Shown piece by piece: positions 1 to 11,047 of a DNA stretch of 64,000 nt. Under the pieces are notes generated by a model. That model was not told the origin of the DNA. It saw only the letters and a program-made list of their open reading frames with translations, and searched no databases. Origin of the DNA: Paraescarpia echinospica (taxonomy: Eukaryota; Annelida; Polychaeta; Sabellida; Siboglinidae); assembly GCA_020002185.1 (NCBI GenBank), contig CM034537.1, positions 11,710,157-11,774,156 of the forward strand, in the 5' to 3' direction. Position numbers and translations under genes: made by a program. Every line of letters starts with the position of its first letter. Position 1 is the stretch's first letter.

Positions 1-821
1 GTTTCTGGGAGACGCAGTCTCTTCTTGTGAAGGTAGGGTATTCATTTATTATGATTTTTGATAAACAACAATGCAGTGTGTTGCAGTGGGTTTATTTATG
101 TGCGAAGATCGGTTGTTTGATTATTTTATTTTCACTGCTACACTATCGTTCAGATGTAGTGTGCGAATTTAATCCGACATGAATTGTTGCATTTATGACA
201 TAGTAAAATAAACATGATGTTTGTAGTTGTTTCAGCGGCTAGTCAATATGATTATAGTCTGACAGGTGCGATGACAAGAAAGCGCAAGCCCCTCAAACGT
301 TTCAAATAGCATGTAATTAGGGACGTCATTGAATTACTTTGTTGAAATATTGATCTTTTCGTGTTTTATTTACATAAACTGGAAACGTACCCTATATGAC
401 TACATGTTATTTATGATTTAAATAAAATTGTTTCACTCTGTTAGTATGTGCACCGCATACAGCAATCTCCAAAAGCATGACATACAGACGGGTGAGCTCC
501 AATATTTTTAAGTGGGCACATTAGGATTACAAAATCAAGAAAATATGTTACGTTGAATTAAGAAGTAAAATTGTATTTCTGAAGCATACCCATTGAAACT
601 TAATTGCTGAGCATCTCAGCACAATCGCGTTAGGTCTAACGACGTTATTCATCAATATCCTGAAAGATAGGGTTGTATTAGAGTTATTAAAATATGTCTT
701 ATTAATACGTGATCTGCTTCTGTAAACCTAGGTGATTCACCTGTAAAAAACAAGACCTAAGGATATGTTTTTGAAAGAACATAGTTATACGTGGGTATCG
801 TTAAATTACGTTATCATAATA
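1..821. other. non-coding, AT-rich; no gene seen
   Basis: No ORF, RNA gene or recognisable repeat is visible. If the Cys-rich peptide gene at 1162 has an upstream exon it should lie here or beyond the window, but no ATG followed by a phase-0 donor stands out. Confidence 0.5.
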
Positions 822-1105
822 GAAAAAGGTAAGTTCTGATAGCGCAGTATTCGGTCCTGAGGACTGTTCAAAGCGCTTTACATTTTATTCCCTAGCAGAC
901 ATGCCAATCGAATACCATTCAATTAATGCGCGAAGAGTCTTCGTACACAAATATCCAGCCAGGCACCAATTCATACAGCTGAGTGAACTGGAACAACGTA
1001 TAGTGAACGAAATTACTCAAGGTTCGAAACTGCAGCACAGGATTCGAACCCGAGTTTTCTCGACTGAGAGTCCGATGCTCTAGCATTGCGTCACAGCGCT
1101 CCACT
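822..1105 (-). repeat. tRNA-derived SINE, copy A
   Basis: The same sequence recurs at 20912-21240, and a fragment in the opposite orientation lies at 2152-2196. Read on the minus strand it begins near 1105 with a tRNA-like head: an A-box-like GACGCAATGCTAGAGC, then a B box GGTTCGAATCC (complement of 1040-1050). It continues through a unique body and ends near 822 in an AACTTACCTTT tail. This head-body-tail layout is that of a Pol III tRNA-derived SINE. On the plus strand the tail reads AAAGGTAAGT, a splice-donor-like string. The copy ends 57 bp before the coding exon at 1162 and probably sits in an intron or 5' flank. Short ORFs on both strands here are incidental. Confidence 0.8.
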
Positions 1106-1161
1106 ATAATTTTGTATCCCGCGTTGCAATTTATTCGCCCAACCATGTCCTTTGATTACAG

Positions 1162-1383
1162 ATGCTGTTGGTGGTCCTACTGGCGTCCTGTTTGGTCTCT
1201 ATCGTCGGCGCAGAAACCTTATTGAAGACATGCACAAAGATGTGCGAGTCAATATATTTTCAGTGCATACAAAAATATGGTTGTGGACGTCTTTGGGGCG
1301 AACATAAACCTCAACACTGCGAAGAAGCGTTGGACATCTGCTACGAAGCATGCGAGTTAGCATTCGGAACGAATTATCGTTAG
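1162..1383 (+). CDS. small secreted Cys-rich peptide (paralogue 1)
   Basis: The 73-residue ORF starts with a good signal peptide (MLLVVLLASCLVSIVGA, likely cleaved before ETLL). A mature peptide of about 56 residues follows, with cysteines spaced C-x3-C-x6-C-x5-C-x11-C-x6-C-x3-C. It shares GCGRxW, EH, the cysteine frame, an AFG and a near-terminal Y with the second copy at 11189-11407. Paired CX3C and CX6C spacing in helix-like segments suggests a disulfide-braced helical hairpin. The ATG comes directly after TTTGATTACAG, a credible splice acceptor at the same place as in the paralogue, so the Met may be an internal codon with the true start in an upstream exon. The stop is TAG, with an AATAAA about 90 bp downstream. 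The odd cysteine count (seven) suggests a free Cys or a dimer. I do not recognise the family; hormone, pheromone, antimicrobial or toxin-like roles are all open. Confidence 0.7.
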   Translation: MLLVVLLASCLVSIVGAETLLKTCTKMCESIYFQCIQKYGCGRLWGEHKPQHCEEALDICYEACELAFGTNYR

Positions 1384-1469
1384 CAATTGATATAGTCCGG
1401 TTCTTCATCTTTGCACAAATGCTGCTTGCAAACTAAAAAAATACAGTCAGTATCGATAGTTCATTAGCG

Positions 1470-1475
1470 AATAAA
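1470..1475 (+). promoter_or_regulatory. candidate polyadenylation signal (AATAAA)
   Basis: A canonical AATAAA lies 87 bp after the stop codon of the Cys-rich peptide gene, a normal distance for a short 3' UTR. Confidence 0.4.
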
Positions 1476-2576
1476 ACTCGAAACAGACCTTCAAGAAATG
1501 TTATTAGAGACCGAGACAGCAAAGCGAAGCAATAGCCGTGACGCTGGATAGCCAAAGCCATAGTATACACATAGAAGCATACACCGCGGGTGGGGTGCGC
1601 TTTCGCATGTTGAGACAAAAGAATTTGATCACATCAGAAGAACAGCTTTTCGGATTAACTACTGTTCTCATTATTCCGATTTAGTAAAGTCGTTCTCTTG
1701 TGTGGAAATAATACGATATTTGTTCTACTGCACGTTGGCGACATACCTGTTGATTGTCTCGTTGAAAACGGTATAATAAACAGCATGTCCCGTGATATTG
1801 CGTAAGTATGTTGTATGTTATATGCGAAAACTTACACAAATGAAAGGGATAACGTAATTCAATTAAATGTGTCAACCAAAGTTGTACTGCTGTCTCAATT
1901 AAACAACGAAGCTAAATTTGCAAACAATGTGAATGTAATAGTCAATAGTGGTAAATTCCAAGCCACAGCTTAACTTCTGAAACTACTTAAACAAATATTT
2001 ATTGTATAACGCAGTCATTAGTCTTGGCAACAATATAAACTTTTAGACGCCATTTCAAGTATATTAGATCAGTATTTGGCAACGTTGTTGCTGACTGCAA
2101 AACTGACCAACTATGTGCACGCAGTGTTGCAGGCGGATTAGTTTAGTCGGTGAGTCCTGAGGACTGGATACTGCGATATATAAGAACTTACCTTTACATT
2201 CTGTCAGAGTGCAGTCAGTACACAGTACACGTTGTCGCAGCGGAAGGTTGGTTGCTATCTATCTGGTATTATTGTGATGAGCACACGAAGTGGAACTAAA
2301 ACGATTATAAAAATGGTGTCCAAACAATCCCCCGACTAAAGCTATTGTTTTATGGTGTTAATGATTAATGCGGCAGATTCTTATTATCATAACAATATTT
2401 GCAGTTGCCGGTAAGCAATGACGCAACGAGATCATCTGTGTTTCTAGGAACTGAACGTTCTGGAAGTCGGCATTATAAGATGAAGGTGTGTAAAACTACC
2501 CTGCCGACATGTTGATCAAAGTCGTAAACGTCGTATGTATTTCGTCTGTTTGTCTATCTCTCTGACTGTATGCATG
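1476..2576. other. non-coding stretch with a SINE fragment
   Basis: Nothing gene-like is visible except a 45-bp piece of the SINE tail at 2152-2196, in the opposite orientation to the copy at 822-1105. Confidence 0.5.
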
Positions 2577-3024
2577 TGTGTGTATGTATGTATGTATGTA
2601 TGTATGTATGTATGTATGTATGTATGGTTGTACGTATATACGTATGCATGTATGTATGTATGCATGCTTGCGTGTGTGTATGTATATATATATATATGTA
2701 TGTACGTATGTATGTATGTGTGTATGTATGTGTGTATATATGTGTGCATGCATGTATGTAGGTATATATGTGTGTATGTATGTATGTGTGTATGTGTGTA
2801 TGCGTGTATGTGTGTATGTGTGTATGCTGTTTGCGTGTGTGCGTGTGTGCATGTGTGCATGTGTGCATGTGTGCATGTGTGCATGTGTGCATGTGTGCAT
2901 GCGTGTATGCATGTATGCATGTATGCACGTATGTATGCATGCGTGTGTGTATGTATGTATGTATATATGTATGTGTGTATGTGTGTATGTGTGTATGTGT
3001 GTATGTGTGTATGTGTGTGTGTGT

Positions 3025-3113
<89 letters not shown>

Positions 3114-3172
3114 TGTGTGTGTATTTATGTATGTATGTATGTATCCATGCATGCATGCATATATGTAAATGT
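2577..3172. repeat. (TG)n / (TATG)n microsatellite tract
   Basis: About 600 bp of alternating purine-pyrimidine repeats: TATG-rich at the left, TGTGCA-rich in the middle, nearly pure (GT)n between about 3014 and 3107, then TATG again. Six-frame translation gives long Cys/Val/Tyr or His/Thr ORFs on both strands that are purely repeat-driven. Long (GT)n can adopt Z-DNA. Confidence 0.95.
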
Positions 3173-3299
3173 TTATTGATTGCTATAGCACCATGTTTAT
3201 ACAATTATATTCTATGGTGTTGTACAGTACAACAAATTGCATAGTAGAAAGTAAAAACAATAGAAACATCAGACGTAGTAAAATAATTATATAAAAACA

Positions 3300-4262
3300 T
3301 TCGATAATTATACAAGTTAAAACTATTTAAAGTAGTACAATTAGTAAGTTACTTGTACGCTAGGCTAAAATAGTAAGTCTCCAGTTTGTTCTCAACACTG
3401 AGAGTGTAACAGCTGGGCACATCTTTGGGTAGGGAGTTCCAGAATGTCGGTGCAACAACACTACAAGCTCGATCTCCCAGAGTTGTCCTCTCTGTCCTTT
3501 GTATAGCAACTGTTAGATCATCCCGCGATCTTAGTCTGTAATGGACGCTTCTAGGAGTCAACATTTGGGACGTATATTCTGGTCCATGTAGTGAATTAAA
3601 TGACAGTAAGCATATCTTATAGTTAATGCGAAATACAACAGGAAACCAACTAATTTAGTTGAGCGTTGGAGTGGAATGGTCATATTTGCCGATTCTGCAC
3701 AATACTCTGGCCGCGGTGTTTTGAAACAGTTGTATCAGATATGGTAAGCCGATCAGAAGAGTATTACAGTAATCAATATGGCTGTGGACCGGAGCATGTT
3801 ACCGTTTCTCTGCACTCTGTTGAGCGATATATTTTCAGATTTTTCCTATTATAAAAGTATAGTTGTGCATATAAGCTGCCCGACATTTTGGACTTGTTAT
3901 GTTGTTCCATATATCGATCATGTGCTTATCAAAATAAGCGTCCAAATTCCGCACACATTTCGTAGCATGTACCTCATTGTCCCCGATGTTAATGGCCGTG
4001 TTCGTGCACTTTGGCAGTTGTTGCGGTGTATCAATTAAGAGGTACTCGGTCTTGGAGTAGTTCATTTTGGGTTTCATGATTTTCATGTCACTTTTCATAA
4101 CAGCTATTGATGTAACTGATGCACCGTTCCATGGACTCACAATCTTACCCATAGAATCAGGAATGAAACCACAGTAAACCTGATGGTCATCGGCATAGGC
4201 ATGCCCCAGGTTCCAGTGCTGATCAATGACTATGTCGATTGTTGAAGTCTGTGTTAACACAT
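3300..4262 (-). pseudogene. CR1-like LINE relic, RT and C-terminal segment
   Basis: Minus-strand translation gives a reverse transcriptase piece with the catalytic YADD box (HAYADDHQVY) and a following SKTEYLLIDTPQQL block. Further down come a C-terminal GDRACSVVAPTFWNSLP block and an AT-rich tail near 3300. These blocks in this order are typical of CR1/Rex-type non-LTR retrotransposons. Stops and frameshifts make it non-functional. Its broken 5' end lies next to an opposite-strand piece of the same kind of element (4435-4960). Confidence 0.8.
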
Positions 4263-4434
4263 TTTAGTATTCGTTCGTTTAATGTGTTACCCATTAAGAA
4301 ACTATTTCCAATAAACATACAACCTAGAAGACTTATATGTGAAAATTAGTAAGAATATCCAAAAAACCTTCTTGTCCCATGCCACGATACAAAAATTGGT
4401 GCAATACGGTCCATAACATTCCATTAGCGTTTTT

Positions 4435-4960
4435 CGCTTCTACATGATGGTACAGAAGGTATGTGTGGAGAAGGGAGTTGGTTTCATAGATCTGTGGGCA
4501 AGCTTTGTTGAAAGGGAAGACACGAGTGATGGGCTTCATCTGATAGGAAACGGCGCAGCAGTTCTACTTCTAGGGTGCGAATTTGTCAGGGTTGTTGATG
4601 GGGGCACATACACCGTTGGGAATTTCAACTAGATCAGCAGGGGATACACAAAGGCATCTCAAGGAAGTAGTATATATAAACAAATCTACAAGGAACGGTC
4701 CCACAAGTAATTACATAAACGAACTTAAATGTGTATGCCCGTAGCATCGTCAATATGAAAAGCGGATTAAGTTATAGAACCTGATACTGATCCTCGTGTA
4801 ATAGGTATCACAGAATCATGGGCACACAATGATACAGTATACCCTGTATTAGTTCTGACAGTTTCTGTCATGTTTAGAAAGGAAAAGCGAGAGAGAAGAG
4901 GTAATTTTATATGTTAAAGGGAAACAAAAGGCAATTTTCTAGTGGTATGCATCTAAACCA
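4435..4960 (+). pseudogene. CR1-like LINE relic, esterase end and endonuclease start
   Basis: Plus-strand translation gives GVGFIDLWASF followed by SDGLHLIGNGAAV, the C-terminal D-x-x-H block of the SGNH/GDSL esterase found in ORF1 of CR1-type LINEs. After a short spacer comes a degenerate start of the AP endonuclease (PRVIGITESWAHND). It is truncated by about 4960. With the minus-strand RT piece at 3300-4262 it forms a head-to-head structure. Confidence 0.7.
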
Positions 4961-6062
4961 GTTAATGCGAACTAGCCATTTGCAACAACAATCGCATTTT
5001 TTTAACGTCAGTGGTTTTTTCAAAATGTGGTCTCAAAGAGACTACTGAAATATCCAATAACAGGATGGCTGACATCTTGCTGATGACGCGATGACTTGGC
5101 CAAAAGCAACCAATAAATGAGCAGCATTATTTTACCGCGGTGCTCCTGGCACGCAATTAAATCCTTCTGGACCTGGTTCAGTTATCAACACATGTTACGG
5201 CATATGGTTTCTTAAACATATATACAAGGTCGGTTTGTAAAATAAATGTATTTTGAAACCAACCAGACATGATTGTAATTAACATGCTAAATAAGTAAAT
5301 TTCTCCCATATTTTATCAATTATAGTAATCATATCCTGGTCGGCAGGAGATTGGGGTTTCGTTTGTAATTTAATCTAGGTTAGGCGATGTTTATGTCTAG
5401 ACTGATTTGGTAAGGGTGGGAATACTGAGAGAAATTATTGTTACACGATTTTACGAATTTTCATATATAAACTATAGAGGTTGCTATTCGTCATATCGAA
5501 TCTAAAACGGCATCATACGTGTATGCAGGAAGAACGGTTCAGAAAATAGGGCCGTTTCAAAATCTAGGGTTAAAAGTGCTCTCCTCCCGCGGATATGGAT
5601 GATCGTTTTACATTCGGACCAAAACTGTTACTTATGCTCCAACCTATCAGGCGATATCAATTTGAAATGACTGAGGGTCTGGTACCCCCACGAGTAAAAT
5701 GAATGGAACATATTATCTGCTGATTGTGTGGGGGCTAGTAGTGTGAATATGTTCAAATATATATAATCCGGCGGGATACATGTAAATAAAAGGGCTGGAC
5801 TCTCGATAACACAAAGGGCTTCCTTGTCGACCTGCCATGTAGAGTTAATTCTCTGAGTGTTTTACACATGACAGGGCACATATCATTTATTTAGTACACT
5901 ATAGGACCATGCACGTGTCAGGAAAGATGACAAGAGTCAGTCTTACCTCATTTGAACAATACGTATGCAAAACACTACCTAATGTCTGCCATATTTTATT
6001 GTTTGATGTCCCAGTTGAATGACTATGTCACAAATTGACTTCGTGCACAGATATATATTCAT
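4961..6062. other. non-coding stretch
   Basis: No gene or recognised repeat. A short imperfect inverted pair (TACCCCCAC near 5684 and GTGGGGG near 5729) is the only structure noted. Confidence 0.4.
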
Positions 6063-6417
6063 AGGCGGATCAAGGGGCGCCTGGTGTGCACGTGCCCCCT
6101 AGACCTTTGGAATTTGGTGTACACCCGGACCATTTTGAATGTGCACCCATTACGTGCCCCCTAGATGACCTATGGAATGTGCCCCGTTTAGGTTATAATC
6201 TGAAGAAACGACGGCAAAAAGTTTAATAGCATCCCCACCCCCGTCTGTCTTCCGACGATGTCATCAATCGAGCCGAGACAGCGGAGAAGCTGAAGTTAAG
6301 TTAGCGCGGCAAAAAATGTTCAACAGTACCCCACTCCCCTCGTCTTCCGATGTCATGTTATGATGCGACAGCGCGAGAGCGGAATATTACTAAATGTTCG
6401 GTTCAGACCACCGAATA

Positions 6418-6517
6418 TCGCATGATTTGTCTATTGATGTAGTCTAGGAGTATCATCATAAAGTGTTTTGTTATACGCTCATGTCTATAAGTACTTGTAA
6501 GAGACTGTCACAGAACA
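6418..6517 (+). repeat. 5' LTR (shortened)
   Basis: Aligns with 10161-10311: TTGTCTATTG, ATAAAGTGTTTTG, GAGACTGTCACAGAAC. It lacks about 50 bp present in the 3' copy, and its start has mutated from TGTCATGA to TCGCATGA. Confidence 0.75.
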
Positions 6518-6522
6518 GAACA

Positions 6523-6541
6523 TGGTGGCAGCGGTGGGATC
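6523..6541 (+). other. primer binding site, tRNA-Leu type
   Basis: TGGTGGCAGCGGTGGGATC lies six bases after the 5' LTR. Its complement ends in CCACCGCTGCCACCA, which matches the 3' end of animal tRNA-Leu as I recall it. Eighteen bases pair. Confidence 0.7.
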
Positions 6542-6679
6542 TTAACGTCTAATACACAGACATCGTGTTAACAGAGACTGCAGTTAGTGGTGTAAATACC
6601 AAAGTCAAATTCGCCAAAAACGTCAACGTCACATAATATCGTTCACCCGACCACGTTGTCTTGTCACCTACATACAGAC

Positions 6680-7440
6680 ATGCCAAAATTCAGCCCACCC
6701 GAAAATTTCGATTTTTCTAGCCCAATAAAATGACCGTAATGGAATGACAGATTTGGTCTATACCGAATTGCGACAAAACTCGACAAGGATGAAAGAATTG
6801 TTCAGGTTAGTTCGTTTGTATATGCGATGGGCCGAGAAGCACATAGCATTTACAAATCATTTGTATTCGAACAAAACTTAACGAAGTAAATCCCTGAAAT
6901 GACTATGATGCAATGATGCAATGAGGGCCTATTTTCTACCAAAGAAAAATGTAATACATGAGAGGACAAAGTTCAGCCAGCGTAGTCAGTTGCCGGGAGA
7001 GTCTGTCGAGCTATATATACGCACTCTGCGTGACATGGCAAGACATGGCAATTTTGGCGAGAACGAGTGTGAAAAATAAGGGACAGACTTATTGCTGGGA
7101 TGTCAGACAAAGAACTATCGCAGAAATTGCAGGTAGAGCAAGACGATTTGACGCTGGCGAAGGCAGCTGACACAGCGAGGCATTGGGAGTTAGTCAAAAC
7201 GCAAAATGCAGCTGGATGGGGCATAAAACCGAAACAGCTCCATCGACACGACAAGCCGCCTTAGAGCCACAAACAAAGAAAACAAAAACTCAACTCCGAC
7301 AACAAGTGCAGACATTGTGGATACAAACATAGATCGACTAGAGACGATGTGTGCCCTGCAATTGGAGCAGAATGCAGGAAATGTGGAAAGAAGGGACATT
7401 GTGCGTCAGCGTGTCGGACAAAACTTATCCAGGAAGTCAA
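6680..7440 (+). pseudogene. gag: Gag of the Gypsy element (broken)
   Basis: Starts MPKFSPPENFDFSSP, a typical N-terminus for Gypsy Gag in marine invertebrates. It then passes through several stops and frameshifts. The nucleocapsid end is readable: a Cys/His motif KCRHCGYKH followed by a classical zinc knuckle CRKCGKKGHCASAC (C-x2-C-x4-H-x4-C) at about 7375-7416. It would package the element RNA. The reading frame is destroyed. Confidence 0.75.
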
Positions 7441-7489
7441 AGCAGTCCCACCATGTGCACGATACTCATCTTCTGAGCACTTCCTAAGG

Positions 7490-9470
7490 TTTGTACAGTG
7501 TGAAGACTCTGACCCAGCTTGGAGGGTGACACTTCCAATCTTGGGCAAGAAGATCAATTTCAAAATTGACTCTGGCGCAGATACGTCAATCATGTCGGAA
7601 GAAACTTACAATGCCATGAGGCCGAGACCGAAGCTGAAACCGATCACGACAACACTGCTTGGAATAGGCTTGAGAGCAGGGGACGGAAGTTAAAGGACAA
7701 CCATTCCACTTCCGTATTGTCGTCGCCAGTGTAAAGGCAAACACAACCTTCTTAGTCGCAGCGTTGACAGCCGCATGAGCCTCGTTCTCAAAGTGGACAA
7801 GTTTGAGGAGGCATTCGGCGACATAGGGTGTCTCAAGAGTGAACCAGTAAGAATCGTGCTGCGTGATGGAGCTGAGCTGTATGCACTGAGCGTACCCAGG
7901 CGCGTGCCGATACCACTCCAACCGAAGATGACGGAGAAGCTGGACCGTCTGCAAGCTGCAGGGGCTATAGTGCCCTTCACAAAGCCAACGTCGTGGTATG
8001 CACCGATGGTCTCAGTCATCAAGAAATCAGGAAAATTCCGCATCTGCGTTGATTTAAAGAAGCTCAATCAAGAGGTGAAGCGAGAAACCTTTGTCGTACC
8101 GACAATAGATGACGTCACTTCAAAGCTGACCGGTGCGACACTATTCACCTATATTGACGCCGCCAGTGGCTTCAATCAAGTACCACTATATGAAGATAGT
8201 CATGAGCTGGCAACATTCATCACACCGCTACTGCTTCCGTCGGGTGCCATTCGGTATCACTTCAGCGTCAGAAATCTTCATGCGGAAGATGTCTCAGTTG
8301 TTCGAAGGGGTGGAATGCGTATTCTCTTATATGGATGATGTCCTGGTCTTTGGGAAAGGAGCACGGCCGTCGCCTAGAGACTGTCATGAAAACTGTCGAG
8401 ATGTCCGGTCTCAGACTGAATAATGACAAGTGTCTGTTCAAACAAACTGAACTCTAGTTCTTGGGTCACAGATTTACCGCCGAAGGAATCGTCGCAGATC
8501 CAGAAAATGTCGCTGCCATTCTGAACATGTCAACACCAACAACATTGCCACTGTTGCGACAAGTCATGGGAATGGTCCATTTTCTAGGTTCATACCTACC
8601 AAACCTGCACAGCGTTACCCGTCCTCTGAACGACCTACTGAAAGAGAACACGGTTTGGTCATGGGGACATACTCAGGAAGAAACATTTGTCAGGATGAAG
8701 ACGTTGGTGTCATCGACACCAATCATGACGTACTACGACGCGACTAAGTCAACCTGTGTGAGTGCCGATGCCAGTTCATACCGCATCGGAGGGGTGCTCA
8801 TGCAAGATCACGGTGGAGAGAGGATGAGGCCGGTGGCGAGAAATTTGACAGATTCATATGTGGCCTAGAGAAATTTACACTGCTCACAGACCACAAGCCA
8901 CTTGTGCCGCTGATCAACGTCAAAGACCTCGACAGGACACCATTAAAATGTCAATACTAATGCGGATGATGTGATACAAGGCCAAAGCGGAATATGCCCA
9001 GGGAAGAACCTTGTTGTTGCTGATGCTCTGTTGAGAAGCCCAATAAAGATCACTCCATCATGACCAGTCGCAGAAGAAGTCGAGCTCCACGTGGATATGG
9101 TGGAGTCAAACTTACCAATGTCACCCCAGAAGATGGCCGAGTTGCGATCCTCCATGAGGGACGATATTATTCTTCAGTCAGCTATTGTCCACACGTTGAC
9201 TGGATGGCCAAAATATGAAAAGGACGAACCAGAAAGTCTGATGGAGCTCTTCAACGTGCGAAGTCTCCAATGGTCTTCTGACATGTACCGACCGAATCGT
9301 CATCCTTACAGCTTTGAGGTCAGATATACTAGACAAGATTCACACAGGCTATCAGGGAATAACGAAGTGCCTGGAACAAGCCAGGGTGTCCTTGTGGTGA
9401 CCAGGGATAACGCATGACATCAAGCATATAGTAGGTGCCTGCGACCACTGCCAAGTCCACAAACCGAGTC

Positions 9471-9509
<39 letters not shown>

Positions 9510-9900
9510 GGTACGTCCACTACCGTCACTATCTCCAGGGGATACAGTAAGGGTCAGGTCGGACTTTGAGAAGAATTGGACGAATAAAGGTGTCATAACC
9601 GATGGAGTCGACACGCCACGGTCATACACAGTCCAGACCGAATCTGGCGAGTTGTGCTGCAGTCACCAGGAGCACAGCCTAATTTCTATGGTAGTTCAGG
9701 CTCAACCGACGGCTGTGTCTTCGAGCCCGGCCGAGAGTCCTACCGGCGAGGCGCTATTGAACCAGTCTCCAGCGTCCACCAGTCCAGTGCTGCGTCGATC
9801 AAATAGGTCTATAATCAGACCAGTGCAACTTATTGAAGAGCAACGAAGAGTGACACTGTTGCCACAATGTTATGTTAAAAGAAAAATGACATGTTTGTGT
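7490..9900 (+). pseudogene. pol: Pol of the Gypsy element (protease-RT-RNase H-integrase remnants)
   Basis: The aspartic protease carries IDSGADTSIM at about 7565. Reverse transcriptase follows from about 7775 (FRICVDLKKLN, YIDAASGFNQ). A frameshift near 8230 moves the FGITSASEIF and YMDD boxes (YMDD at about 8329) to another frame. A further stop precedes GHRFTAEGI. RNase H follows ([13 protein letters not shown], then [10 protein letters not shown]). The integrase N-terminal region ends in GACDHCQVHKPSQQ at about 9470. There the catalytic core is missing and a GA microsatellite takes its place. Only the C-terminal tail resumes (DTVRVRSDFEKNWTNKG; DTPRSYTVQTESGEL), ending near 9890. Confidence 0.85.
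9473..9506. repeat. (GA)n microsatellite at an integrase deletion
   Basis: A pure GA run of about 34 bp sits exactly where the integrase DDE core should lie between the CDHC zinc end and the C-terminal domain. Confidence 0.9.
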
Positions 9901-10075
9901 TAAAGGAGAGTGACATTCTTGTGTTAAAAGAAGAGTGACATTTTTATGTTAAATGAGAATGACATTCTAGTGTTAAAAGAAGAGTGATATTTTTATGTTA
10001 AAGGAGTGACATTTTGTGTTAATGAAGAGTGACACTGCTGTGTTATAGAAGAATGACACTGTATCATTAATTTTT
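9838..10075 (+). repeat. degenerate 24-30 bp tandem repeat before the 3' LTR
   Basis: Eight or so units of the form AAAAGAAGAGTGACATT...GTGTT, between the end of pol and the 3' LTR. Each begins with a purine run resembling a polypurine tract. Confidence 0.75.
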
Positions 10076-10160
10076 TCAAATATTATGACGCCACATGTTT
10101 GTTTGAATAGTGTCTTGATGATACATGTGTGGCATGCATTTCATTGTTAATCCTAATAGA

Positions 10161-10311
10161 TGTCATGAGTTGTCTATTGGTGAAGTCTGTGAGTGGTGCT
10201 ACCACCTGGCGACCAGGGCAGTGGGCATTGCCGGTCGGTCATAATAAAGTGTTTTGCTATGATCTCGTCACTCTGTAAGTATGCCTACTTGTCAGAGACT
10301 GTCACAGAACG
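10161..10311 (+). repeat. 3' LTR
   Basis: Starts TGTCATGAGTTGTC and ends GACTGTCACAGAACG; homologous to 6418-6517. It contains AATAAAG (about 10243), a possible polyadenylation signal. Confidence 0.75.
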
Positions 10312-10455
10312 GAATAAATATAAATTTGGTTCGGCCGCAAGTAGATAATTTTTGGGCGAGCCTCACGGGATGCAATTGAAGGTTTCTGCCCGCCCCCCCT
10401 AGACTAACCTCCCTGGATCCGCCCCGATAAGAGTTGCACCGGTTTCACTATTCCA

Positions 10456-10920
10456 TAGGTGTCAACGATACCGCCTTCGAGCGGGAAATCCCGCTTTTTA
10501 TTGTCGGTCCGGCTTTCCCGCTTTTCTGTGAAAATGTCCCGCTTATTTACATTTCACCTCCGAAAAAATCGACGATAATTTTTTTTTATTTATAATGCGC
10601 TGCTAGTTGTATGAAAGTAGATGTGGTCGCGAACAAACGCCACCAGCTTTCGCTCTGAACTGGGTCGGGATACCTGTGTGCACTGCTCAGTGTAAAATGG
10701 AACAGTGATGACTGCGCAGCCGACTTCCAGTGCACTGCGAAGCTTCTACGTTGTGCCAATATAAGGCCAATAATTTTTTTTTGCATGGCTGGAACGATTT
10801 CACATTGAAACTTTTAATGTGTGATTATTATAGTACTATTTTTATTGCGCAAATGTCGTTTCCTTAAGAATTGGTGTTCGCGCACTTCCCCACTCTTTCG
10901 TGAGCTGATGTCGACACCTA
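10456..10920. mobile_element. 465-bp TIR element (MITE-like)
   Basis: Begins TAGGTGTCAAC and ends GTCGACACCTA, an 11-bp near-perfect inverted terminal pair. If the outer TA is the duplicated target this resembles a Tc1/mariner-type non-autonomous element. The left part is GC-rich (GAGCGGGAAATCCCGC, itself a small palindrome). No ORF of note. Confidence 0.5.
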
Positions 10921-11047
10921 TATGCTATTAGCAAAGTATAAATATCAAACTATATATATACGTAGCATATTAAAAATATATTGATGTAATTAATTATTTG
11001 TCGTGCTGCTGAGCTTTCTGGACGGTTATCCAGTGTATGTCAGTTTA

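Larger units (their letters stand above)
6418..10311 (+). mobile_element. degenerate Ty3/Gypsy LTR retrotransposon
   Basis: A complete but decayed element in gag-protease-RT-RNase H-integrase order between two LTR copies (6418-6517 and 10161-10311), with a tRNA-Leu-type primer site at 6523-6541. It interrupts the TIR element exactly after CCACCGAATA. GAATA is found on both sides (6413-6417 and 10312-10316) as a likely 5-bp target duplication. The order RT, RNase H, integrase is diagnostic of Ty3/Gypsy. Frameshifts, stops and loss of the integrase core make it dead. Confidence 0.85.
6063..10425 (+). mobile_element. small TIR element, copy 1, split by a Gypsy insertion
   Basis: The outer ends are near-inverted repeats: AGGCGGATCAAGGGG at the left and CCCTGGATCCGCCCC at the right. 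The left part (6063-6417) and right part (10317-10425) align, in order, with the uninterrupted copy at 11700-12092 (shared GTGCCCCCTAGACCTTT, CCCCGTTTAGGTTA and CAGACCACCGAATA), so the intervening 3.9 kb is an insertion. An internal module (TGTTCAACAG-ACCCC ... GATGTCAT ... GAGACAGCG) occurs twice in tandem. There is no coding capacity, so it is a non-autonomous, MITE-like element. Confidence 0.75.

Noticed and set aside
1020..1105. A functional tRNA gene
   Set aside because: Only A and B boxes fit; acceptor-stem pairing is absent and the same body occurs in another SINE copy.
2496..3244. Long His/Thr and Cys/Val ORFs on both strands
   Set aside because: They are translations of a TG/TATG microsatellite and exist in all frames.
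7586..8067. Minus-strand ORFs of 122-125 residues
   Set aside because: They are antisense shadows of the Gypsy protease/RT region.
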